From Stenopsyche tienmushanensis (Eukaryota; Arthropoda; Insecta; Trichoptera; Stenopsychidae), in NCBI GenBank assembly GCA_008973525.1, contig WACJ01000069.1, positions 682,001-746,000 on the forward strand: a stretch of 64,000 nucleotides of DNA, given 5' to 3'. Shown piece by piece: positions 38,755 through 50,500 of this stretch (position 1 is the stretch's first letter; each line of letters begins with the position of its first letter). The notes under the pieces were generated by a model. That model had not been told where the DNA came from. It worked only from the letters and a program-made list of their open reading frames with translations, and did not search any database. The translations under genes and the position numbers were made by a program.

Positions 38755-41335
38755 ATGATGGCCGAATTAAATACTGAATCATGCGAGAACGCTCTTTCCG
38801 ATGACGAACCGAAACTCAAATACCATCGGATGGGAAACGACGTGTACAATATACTATTGAAAGACGAGATAAGCTCCATTGCCATTCATCCGAAATTTGT
38901 CTGTCTGGGATCCAAATGGGGGATCGTCCACCTGTTGGATCACGAAGGTAACGCTGCTCAGATATCATCGGATAACGCGAGCAGAGAGAACGAGCAAACG
39001 GAAAACGAAAATAGAGAAAACAGAACTAGAGAAAATGGAATAAAGGCTCATACGATTGCCGTGAATCGAGTGTCCGTAGATTTAAACGGAGATCACATTG
39101 CAACGTGTTCCGACGATGGAAAAGTCAACGTTTATGGGCTTTACTCTGCCGAAAATAATCATACTGTTTCTCTAGGACGTGCAGTCAAATCGGTTGCTCT
39201 TGATCCACTTTATTATAAATCTGGTTCTGGTTGCAGATTCATAGTGGGCGATAATAGACTGAGTCTTTACGAAAAGAGCTTTTTTAATCGAACAAAGAGC
39301 ACCGTTCTCTGTGAATGTGAAGGCTATGTACAAGCGGTCGCCTGGCAAGACAGATTTATTGCTTGGGCTGGTAACGTGGGAGTTCGCGTATATGACATTG
39401 TTGCACGATGTTCCTTAGGACTGATAAAATGGGACAACAGATCTGTGTCAATTGAAGATTTTCGTTGCAATCTTCTATGGTCTGCAGAGAAGACTTTGAT
39501 GATCGGATGGGTAGATACTGTCAGAATATGCATTATTAGAAAACGTCGCAGCGTAGAACTTCAAACGAAAGCAACTACAGAATATTTAGTCGACCCCATG
39601 TATACAGTTTCAAACGGATTATTTCATATGTGGACTGGCTCCCTTGGAACAACAGTTGGTCATTTTAGGTTATCCTAAAGAGTTAGATGTCAATACTGGA
39701 AAAATTCAAAGACCGGTTTTAAGTATTTTAGATTATAAAGAAAGCGAATTTTTCGAAGTTTCCTCAGACAGCCTGAACATAAAAGGATATGAAAAATACT
39801 CGTGCAACGATTATCATTTAGCTTGCATAGTAGAAGAAAATAGATTTTTCATTGTATCGCCTAAAGATATCATAATAGCAAGTCAATATGACATAGATGA
39901 TAGAGTACAGTGGCTAGTCGATCATGAGTTTTATGAAAAGGCTATGGAAGTTTTGGAAAATGCAAACGGTCGGACAACTAAACTTTCCGTTTCCTCTGTA
40001 GGAATTTTTCATATGGATCGTCTGCTTGAGAAAGGAGATCACAAACAGGCCGCGGAATTGTATGAAAAAGTTTGCACAATCGATAAAACGTTATGGGAAA
40101 CAGAATTATATAAATTTGCAAATGCTAACTGCTTGAAATACATTTGCCCTTGCATACCTAAAACTGTTGATCAAAAATTAGGACCTCAAATTTACGAAAT
40201 GATTCTCAACGAATATTTGAAATTTTATCCTAGGGAGTTTTTGCAACTCCTTCAAGATTGGGATCCGTCCTTATATAGGATAAACGTGGTGATAAATCTC
40301 GTCATTGGACAATTGTTTCTCAGCGAAGTGGATAAAAATATATATATGGAATCTCTCGGAGTATTATATTGTCATCAAAAGAAATATGATAAAGCTCTTA
40401 GTTTGTATCTCAAGCTTAAGCATGAAGACATCTTCAAACTTATCAAGAAGCATAATTTATACAATTTCATTCACGACAAGGTTTTATCTCTGATGAATCT
40501 TGATTGCGAGAAAGCTATTTCTATATTGTTAGATAAAACTAAAGTGCCGGTGGAAGTTGTGGAGAGTCAGTTGACGACTAATGATTTTTATTTATATAAA
40601 TACCTCGACGCTCTGAGTAAAGTCGATAACGGAGGAAAATATCATGGAAAGCTGGTTAGACTTTATGCGGATTTTGCTAGAGAGAAACTTCTGCCGTTTT
40701 TAAGATCGAGCGATAATTACCCGATTCAAGAAGCATTAAATATTTGTAAAACTCGAGATTATCATCCAGAGACGGTTTATCTATTGGGAAGAATCGGTAA
40801 TATCAAAGATGCCTTGAATATAATAATTGAAAAATTGGGTGATATAAATCAAGCTATTTCATTTTGTCAAGAACACGATGATAAAGATTTGTGGATGGAT
40901 TTGATTACGCATTCATTTGATAAACCCGAATTCATCTCGCTCTTATTGAAAAGAATAGGAAACTACGTGGATCCGACTGTTTTGATCCGCGGCATAAAGC
41001 CGGGTTGTGAAGTACAAGACTTGAAAGATTCCCTCGGAAAAATGATGGGCGACTTTAATCTGCAGCTGTCCGTGCAGGAAGCGTGCAAAGCGATAATGTT
41101 CCGAAATTACTTTGATTTGCACGAAAAATTAATTTTTAGCCATCATAAAGGCGTTTGTATAACGGATGAATATCTCTGTAGTGCGTGCCATGGAAAAATA
41201 ATAAGCAAAGACCTTTCTCACGCGACCGATATGATAGTTTATAATTGTAGGCATACTTTTCACATGGGTTGTTTGCCAGAAGTGATAAGATATCATGATA
41301 TTTGTGCTCTTTGTAATCCAGTTAAACTTGAGTGA
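38755..41335 (+). CDS. VPS41: VPS41 (HOPS/AP-3 vesicle tethering subunit), intronless, one frameshift
   Basis: VPS41 is the HOPS subunit that tethers vesicles to late endosomes and lysosomes and works with AP-3. The frame from 38755 encodes the acidic N-terminus (DDEPKLKYHRMGNDV) and the WD40 propeller (GRAVKSVALDP, AVAWQDRFIAWAG). After an extra base at about 39601-39607 (TATACAG) the rest continues in the next frame: QTDYFICGLAPLEQQLVILGYPKE, the long alpha-solenoid/CHC repeat part (YEKAMEVL, LWMDLI, DPTVLIRGIKPG), and a RING-H2 end (CSACHGK, CRHTFHMGCL, CALC). With the single base discounted it is 859 residues (human 854). There is not one intron in 2.58 kb, while both neighbours have exons of about 80-400 bases. 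That suggests a retroposed or intron-lost copy. No poly-A tract follows the stop. It is either a working gene with a sequence error or a retrocopy beginning to decay. Confidence 0.9.
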
Positions 41336-44300
41336 TACAAATCTGAAATATAATAGAATGATTATTCGGTTTGCATATATTTTTGACATGATTAATATGT
41401 ATATATATATTTTAATTTAACGTAAGATGATTTTGATGTTTGAACTAATTTATTAAGTTATTGTTTTAATATATTTTTTAATGAACGATGCCATATGCGT
41501 CTATGTTATCTATAATTGCCAGAAATATATTTTATGTTTTGTGAATTCCAAATTGTCTTTTATTAGTTAAACGAAATCATGAAACGTTTCAAGCTTTTTT
41601 TGATACATTGCTAACCATTTATTATATTGTTTAGAGTAGGGTTAACAATGGTGAGAATTTGAAATAGTTTCTGGTATCTAGGGTCTAATTAAAAATCAAT
41701 TCAGGTGATATTTTGCAGATAGTAAATTGATTAGAATTACAAAATAATCCTTAGTTAACATTTTTATAATTTTATTAAATGCAGTGAAACACAAACATGT
41801 CGATAATAAACCTAGACTTTTAGATAGATTTTATTTAATTTGATGCTATAACATGATTTTTTAAACTTATGTTTGGATTACTGCCATTTGAATTGTTTGA
41901 GGCGATAAAAACCAAATGTTTCTTTTTAATTTTCTAAGATGGTACAAACTTTATTTTTTGTGTTAAGTGATTACATATAGCATTAAAAAATGTCTTTAAA
42001 ATGTATTAATGTTTTCTAAGAGTGGATGCTTAAAAATTATATTACATAAATATAGTAAAAACAGCTCACATTAGTCATATGTTTAATCATGTCACCATAT
42101 ATTTATCTGTGAATCATTATTGTGGTAGTTTCTATAGAAAATGTTTATATAATCAATTATAATATACAGTATTCTCAATATTTAAAAAAAACCACCATGT
42201 AATATAAGTGTTATATGAAGATTTGAACTCATAATAAAAATAGGTAATGCTTCACAAAAAAATTAAGAGTAAATCATTTTGCTTCAATAAAGCAATATAA
42301 AAAAAATCTCAAATGTTATTAATGTACTTATAATAGTACTTTTATAATTCATCACTACCGTTTTATACTTGTTTGTTTTAATTTTAAGATCGGTTGTATA
42401 TTTTCAACACTGGAAGTCTTAATATTTGGGTAGTGTTGATTATTAAAAAGTCTGAAATGAGGCCAATTATAAAATTGGCACGATAATCTTGATATACGCT
42501 TGATAAGAATTTCTTTTTATTTTCAAATCAAATGCTTCTTTATGATTTTTTTTTAAATACCGACAGTTTTCATGCGAAATGATTTGTACTAAACAAAAAA
42601 ATGGCACAAATTATCATCTCGATAAATTTTACGGAATAATAATTCATATAAAAACACTTTTGAAGAAAAGTTTTATGAGTTATTGATATGAATGTTCTTT
42701 TACGTTATTTTAATCATGGACATCTCCATGATATTTTAAAAATGTTTTTAGTTCTTCACTTTGAGCTTAGCTTATGAATACACTGACAATAATATATAGT
42801 AATTTATACTAGCACATTAAAATTTGCAATAATACATCTTAATATATTCATGTTGCGTGTTTTCAATTGGAGCATCTACTGAATTCGGTTACAAAAAATG
42901 TTTCTAAAATGTCCGTCAAATGTGTGTTTTGCCAATTTCTTAACGATCGACTTAAATAGCATACATATAAATGTGAAATTTGTTTGGTTGTAGTACATAA
43001 AAATATGGTGCGCAAATGCATATGTTTCCGCTTAATAAGAGCTTATTTTTGATACATTTTTACATTTGTAACATTCGTCTTAAAAGATCAAAAATAAGAA
43101 GAGCAACTGACTGTAGAGTATTGTGAAAATTACGTTGAAAACGCCGTACAAAATATGGACAGGTTCTTTTATTACCGTGGTATCTTTTAATATGTCGTCA
43201 TTTTAAAATCATTTTGTGATCTATCGTGTATTGATAGAGAATGTATCTAATGTTTGCTTCCTATTCATAAATTGTATAAATATATTTTAATAAAAGCTTT
43301 ATAATGATTAGATTAATATTTTTTAAAATAAAGCAAATTATATCGTATCAATTTTACATTTAATATGAGGTAACTAAAATTTTTCACATAATGTTGGTTA
43401 TTCTTATAAAATAAATAATTTTTCTCATTTGAGTGTTTTATTTGAACTAATCAATGTATGAATGCAGACAGAAATCGTGTATGGACATATATTTTCTTAG
43501 CGGAGATACTTTATTTAGCACTATTTTGAAGAATATTAATTATTTTACATTTGGGTATTCATTTATATTGATTTTAAATGCTGTCTTTCTGTTCTCTATA
43601 TTCTATAACATTTGATTGATCAAAATTAACATTTGTGAAGTTATTAGCAAACTAGTTAGCAATATTAATAAGTCACTAATTAAATGCATATTTTTATATT
43701 ATGGGAAAAATTTAAACCAATATTAAGGCTTTAATGTGTAATATGATATATAAATGTGGTACAGCACATATCTAATAAAAGTTTTTTTTTTAATTAACAA
43801 TATCTTAACGGCTTAAATTTTTGAAGCACATTTATATCTGAATGGTTTTTAGTTTGCAAATATAAAAAAATAGTCATCTTTTATCTCATAAAAAAAAAAT
43901 CCATTAGCTTTTAAAGGCGTACATGAGGCATTTTATATAAAAAAGTATGTATGTATAGTTATATCAAGTTGCCATATGCGCTATCAAAATTCCTTTGTGT
44001 TTGACTGACATTATGGGAAATGGTGCCAAACTTTTTATATTTAATTCAATTAATAAACTCACTCGAATAATAAATACATACATCTTATAAAATATCTAAT
44101 CTGTATTTTTGTTACTACAATTATCCGGTTGTCATTATATCCCCACAATATAGTATGCCGAAAAATATAATCGAAATGTCAAAAATGAATAAAATTATTT
44201 TATCATATGTTAAGAAAGTATGATACATATTAAACATTGGGGCAATTAAAAGATTATTTTTTTTAGTTCAATGAAATCCGTTTTGGTGATGGTCGAATAA

Positions 44301-44501
44301 ATTGATCTTAGGTCTAAAGCTTCACAAACGGAAGTTTATACTACGTCAACAGAAAGTTTGTTTTTGACAGTAAAACTCTAAATAAATGAAAAAGTTTGTC
44401 TCTTTAATACCATGCAAAACTATAAACCATAAATAGAAGTTGATTGCCGAAAAATTTTGATTTTAGATTTAATTTTATAACATTGCTTCAAATAAATTAA
44501 A
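41336..44501. other. 3.1-kb AT-rich region, no gene seen
   Basis: No open frame of note, no repeat shared with the rest of the window and no transposon terminus is visible. It may hold the 3' untranslated region of VPS41 and the promoter of inturned. A long 3' untranslated region is possible but cannot be shown from sequence. Confidence 0.45.
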
Positions 44502-47500
44502 ATGAAAAAACTTGAGAAAAAGCCTTTGCTTTCAAAAAACATAGCGTATTCTGAGGTTCGTCGAAAATCATCAAGCACAGGGAGCAGTTCTGAGAACGAT
44601 AATTGGTCTGATGACTCTTCAAGTTCTTATTATTCGGATTCAGATAGGTATATCTATAATATTTTATTTATTCACACATTCTAATCAGAATTACGATATG
44701 TTTCACGATAATTATATCTGATTAATGGTGTATCTTGAAATATCTATATTTATTTTGTTATAGTTATGTTCCAGAATGGGACTCATTTGTGAACGAAGAA
44801 GGTGAATTAGTGTATATAATAACAAAGTGTAAAAATGAGCCAAATCAATCGGATTCGTCTGCTCAATTGCTTAAAGTTGGAGATAGTGCAATAGAAAGGG
44901 GAGGATTTACTAGGCAGTCGGTTCGGCGAAGCTCCAAAGGTAATTTAACCGTTTAATAGCTGCGATTGTCCCCACAGGCTATATTTGACTATGTTTTAAT
45001 TCTGGCTGTTATATCCTCAAATTTAATTTATTAATGACATCTCGAGATATGCCAAGGAAAATGCAATATCTCAAATGTGATACATATATTTTTAGTCCTT
45101 ATTACCATGCGCTTTTGAAATACGTACAAATTTAGTATCTTTTAGATTTATATAAAAAATTATGAAATTTTCAAATTTGCTACTAAAAATGTCTAAAATA
45201 ACCCCTCAATTGTGAGATATATATATTTTATATTATTAACACCTTACATATGGAGACAAGTAATGGGAAAATATGTGAAAAAACTTTAGAGATGATGTAA
45301 CATGAGCTTGGATGGTTTCAATCGGGGAAGCCACGTCAATACTGTAGGGAGGCTGGAGAACCAATGGGGTGCGAGTTCTGGCCAGAAAATCATTGAAATG
45401 AAAGAGGTTGTGGCTTTGTGTGTTGTCTTGATGAAGTTTTTATGTATCTTAGTGTTCAAATATTAAGTAACATTGTGATAAAAGGTTTTTTTCGTTATTT
45501 TTCGAGTTTGTGCTATCCTTTGAAGGCTCAACCATCAGTTAGAGTTCAAACAATAACACATACGTGTAACATTTTCGTTGATTTAGGAGGTTGATGGACG
45601 TCTACCGTGGGGTTCATCAACAACCTTATTTCAGCCCTTCTTGAATGACTTGTGTCATTGGAGAACTTGTGATATAGACTTGCAAAGGTCTGCTGAATTA
45701 ATAGATGTTTTGGTGGAGGACTACCCAAGTTTAATGAAAAAAATTGTTAGTTGTTCTATAGAACAATAACTCTCCAATAACTCGCACCCTGTATTATGCA
45801 TTGTTAATATTTCTTAATATAATTGTTACATTATTATATTACAGGAAAATGGTTGAAAGCTCTGAGACGTAGAAACAGTGCACGTTCAACAACAAAAAAT
45901 AATTCTACCAATTCAAGCTCTAATAACCAATTGAAAAAACAAATGTTGCTTGTAGAAAATCAAAATAAAGTGACCTTTAGTGAAAACCAAGAAGGAGAGC
46001 TGAAAGAAATTACTTTGGAGGTATTTTATGTTATAACACTTATTGCCATATGCCATAAGTAAAAACATTACATTATATACTAATAAAAACACACAATTTT
46101 AATCCTACGGGCATGGAAATTCGGAGACACACGGGTGTCTTGCGTCTCATAATACACTCATATATTACAATACTATATTTTTAAAACAGCACTTCTTTCT
46201 GCTCACAATTCACTATGTCACTTTGTTACGAATCAAGGTTTAAGAACAGAATGAGTTCGTGTTGTCTTGAGAACAGGCGTTTGTTTTGATAATTAAGATA
46301 CTCGCATCATTCCTGTCGTTGACCAATTTTGTTATTCCCTATTGACTGTTCTGGAATGGCGTCATTAGCTGAGTATCGCCACTCCTTCACAAAATCTACT
46401 CCATCAGAAGTAAACTGATAGGCTTGAACATTAACCCTGTCCTTTTATTTTCGCAATATATTAATAGGCAAAAATAACAACAGAAAGCTGATGCCATGCA
46501 TGTTGAACATTAAGAAATATTCCGAAGAATTGAATTAATATTGTGCGCTATCAACAGTGTTAAGGTTCATTTATCAAGCTTGTTACACGCTGCGGCGGAG
46601 CTGACAAAAAAGTGGATTTACATTAGAGCATAGCATGTTTGCTCTCCGGCCCGAATGAGTTAAAATTTAGTTGCTTATCACACTTTTTATAGATTTGAAT
46701 TCAATATATTATAATCATTGGTACAATAGCTAAATAACAATACTGTCTACAGTTTTTTTATTCAATATTTCCTCTGGTGTTCACTGAATTGTTATTATTG
46801 TTTTTAGGTGGATTTCTCTAATAGAGCGCACTTGGGTCGCAAGCAAAATCAATTTGAATCATTATTTGGAATATCAACCAACACATTTGGTGATGGTAAG
46901 AGATTAATGGTCTCTGGCATTCTCTCTGAATTTCAAGCATCAAATCAAAAGCAAATAAAAATTGGCGATTGGTTAAAAGAAATTGACAACAATCCTGTGA
47001 ACGCCGATAATATTGAACAAATATTAAACAATTATTCAGAAGAAAAAGTGCAAGTGAGGTTACTTTTGCAAAGAATAGCTGGAACAGAAGTGAAAGATGA
47101 GCCGTCTCTAAGTAATAGTCATAACTTAAAATCGGATTTAATTAAACATCTCACTAACGAGGTGAATGAACATGAAACAGTTCTCGCTCAAATTCTACGA
47201 GACTTACCTGTTGGAGTAATTTATTTGGCTACTGAAGGATTAACCGAAAATGGGCCAGAAAATGAAGGGGTTCTATATTGTTATCCTCGTCCAGAAAAAT
47301 ATAATTTCTTATGCACATGTCGTGGTACATTTATTACATTAAATCATCTCATTCCGGAAGTAATGAAAAATTCTAAACCCACAACTTGTTCTTTGATAGT
47401 GAAAGATTGTCTTGTAAATGTTATTTATACATCTAAAAATAGTGAAATAATGCTACTTGCTTTACCTGACAAAAAGTGTAATTTATTTGAGCTTTCACTG

Positions 47501-50500
47501 ATAAATCTTGAAGTTACAAAAGTACTAGAATTTTGTTATAAGAGTTTAAACGCTTGCTTTACTTCAGTATCAAACGTTAAGAAACTCGATCGATTGTTTT
47601 CAAGGCTTTTTAGTCAAATATTAACGTGTGGATATGGTTGGGATTCACAAAGAAGTATTCATATGGAAAACATCATGCCGTCAAGTGATTTATTATCGAA
47701 ACCATTGTTTGAACAATGCTTGCCTATAATTCAAACTGTTCATTTGCCGTGGGAGGCTCGTTTGCAAATAGATGATGCTTTGGCTGAATTGGATGCAACT
47801 TACATTTCTAGATCCGTAAGGAGGCTTTTTATATAACTAAAATAGATTATTAAAATATTAGCAATTTTCAAAATAAATGATTATTTCAGCATCAAGACGT
47901 GGATAATCAAGATATTTTTCATATTATTGGAACGTGTCTTTATTATTGTGGACATTTGTTGGCAGCGCATTTGATACAAGAGGACCTTATTGAGATTCAT
48001 TCTTTTTTAAGAATGCAAGGCTTTTTGAGTATATCTCGCGATGAAAGTTTGCAAAATCTCGTTGTATGGAAGGAAATATTCTTTAATAATACAAGATTTA
48101 CAAAGTACGAAGAGGATACCTCGGATACATCTAAATCTTTCAAGTAAATACTGATCAATAAATAATTGATTTTATATTGCGTAATATTTGCATTTAGTTA
48201 AAAAATAAAATTCTATAATATAAAAATGATATTTTAGTTTGCATAATATTTTATTTTAGGCTTCATCTGCCAGAATATCGTACATTCTTAGTAATTATAG
48301 GGAAAGGAAATTTACTTTTGGCTGCAGTCTTAAGAGGAATGCAAGTAAGATTGTTTTGTATGTATTTTAAAGACTCAATCAATATTTTGTCCATACTATA
48401 ATGTAGGGAATGTTTCGGACTCCAAGAATGCGATTTATGGCAGATCTAATGTAAGTTGTGGCTTATATCAGATTGATACTTTTGGCCAATTGCTCTGTGA
48501 TTGGCAGAACTAAGAAAAACAAAAGGGAGATCAGATAGATAGCAGCCACAGTATAAAAAGGGATCTACAGATAGACAAGGGTAAATGGTGATCTCGAGGC
48601 CGTTCTCGAAGTATGTGTTCAGGTGTTGCTTTTTAGAAGTAATCTATGAAAGACTTAACAATGGGACATTTGACTTAATTCTGAGGAAAAAATATATAAG
48701 CCAAGAAAGTTGTCTTTTCCACCACCTCCTGACCATCCTTTATACCCTCTGTGAACTACTTTTATGACCTGATATGAAACGGAACTCCTAGCGCTTGTCC
48801 ATCCTGAAGCGTTAGTGGGAGTCAAGGGTGCAGCCAGGAGGTTCTGGCTCCCCGGAGGTCTTTGTGTATAATAATATATTAAATACAAAATTGTTTTATT
48901 TTATATATTACAGAATGCTAAAAATGTACCACCATCACCTTATTTTATTGAAGAATGTGAAAGCACCATAGATCTATTAATTGATGTCGGACTTGATATT
49001 TTTTTGCAACGATGGTTCCAATCTAATTTACAGCCTCAGGTTGTACTATATCCAGAAGAATTTCTTTCTTCAGTGAAAAATAGAGAACACAGTAAATTGT
49101 TATTTAACCTTTGATAATACCGTTGAATACTACAGATGTGTTACTACAGTTTATTTTCATCATTGCAGGTGGTCATGGATTAAATAAAAAGACATCACCT
49201 GTATCAAAAAAATCTACCGAAATTCAATCTATATTGAAAAAACGTCACGCTTCAACAGATCAAATCAATAATCCATCAAATATGTCTCTGATTGACGGCC
49301 AATTGAATAACTCAAATTTCAGTCAATCACAACCGAGCATAAATAATAGTGGACAATGGAGTAAAGCTCAACAAGGAAATGCAAACACTCTTTCATATGG
49401 CGAATCTGAGGATTCTGAAAGTCAAAACAGTACAAGGTATGTGATTATTGTTTTGATTTAAATTGTATTGTTCAATTGCTTATTTGTGGAAAACTTTGAA
49501 TTTATTTTTTATTTTTAACCGTTTCATGAGTACTCACGGAAATATCCGTTTTGACCTTCACTATTCAGAAAGGGCACTCTTGTGCATTGAAGCTCCGAGG
49601 CGGACAGAGACAGAGAGAACTTAGCGCAGTTCGGGAGACTGAGACAGAGGGCTTCTTCATATGCATCCCATGATTGTATAGATCGTTAAGCCCAAATTTA
49701 TCGACTTATAATGATTTCGATTTCAAGTGTGTTATTTGTTTACGCAAAGAAACGACCGAATATTGTGTGTTATCGAGAGTGTTTGTTTATTTAACTGCTT
49801 GCCGTTCTTCGCTGCGTGTTGAATGAGTCTTTGTTCAATTATCATTTCCTTCTAAAGGAGGAGCAAATGAATCGATTTTTTGTGCATTGTTTATGTAAAG
49901 AAATTACGCGATCTTGTATGTTATCAAATGTTTATTTACAATCGACTCTGCCTCGAATTGAAGATTGTCTTAGGCTGATTAGGAGCTGACAGAAAGTAAT
50001 CGGCGTAAAGCGATTATGACATCAACGACTTCATCGATTTTAAATTTGCTCACTAACGAAAAGGTTAACGTTCGAAACATTCACCTATGTGCAAGGCCGG
50101 CTTAGTCGAACAAGACGCATAATAGTACCTCGACTCTCTCCTTCCATGTTTTATTTTCCGATTATCTCTATTGGATACTTAATCTTCTCCATTGGTTTTA
50201 TCAATTAATTATCTGAATATTTGCCACAGATAATAAGCTTTAAAATTTGGTATTAGCCTTGATCTATTGTTTGGATTGACGAAGTTGTATTTAATATCAT
50301 GAAAATCACTTTTACTGGAATGCATATTGTTAAGCGGCTTGGTAAACTAATACTGTAAATTTACTTCGTAATACTGAAACAGCATTGAGCGAGGTCTTAT
50401 TGTATTTAATAATTTTTAGTGAAATTAGCGAAGAACGTATACAGGGTAGACGTGCAGCTAGAGATAAAGAAAATCGTGCAAGTAGAAATTCATTTTCATC

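Noticed and set aside
39601..39607. Programmed +1 frameshifting at TATACAG in VPS41 and INCENP
   Set aside because: The motif is read in different phases in the two genes, so a single decoding signal is unlikely. It is kept only as a low-probability alternative in the findings.
40305..40493. 62-codon plus-strand frame
   Set aside because: It is a shadow frame within VPS41.
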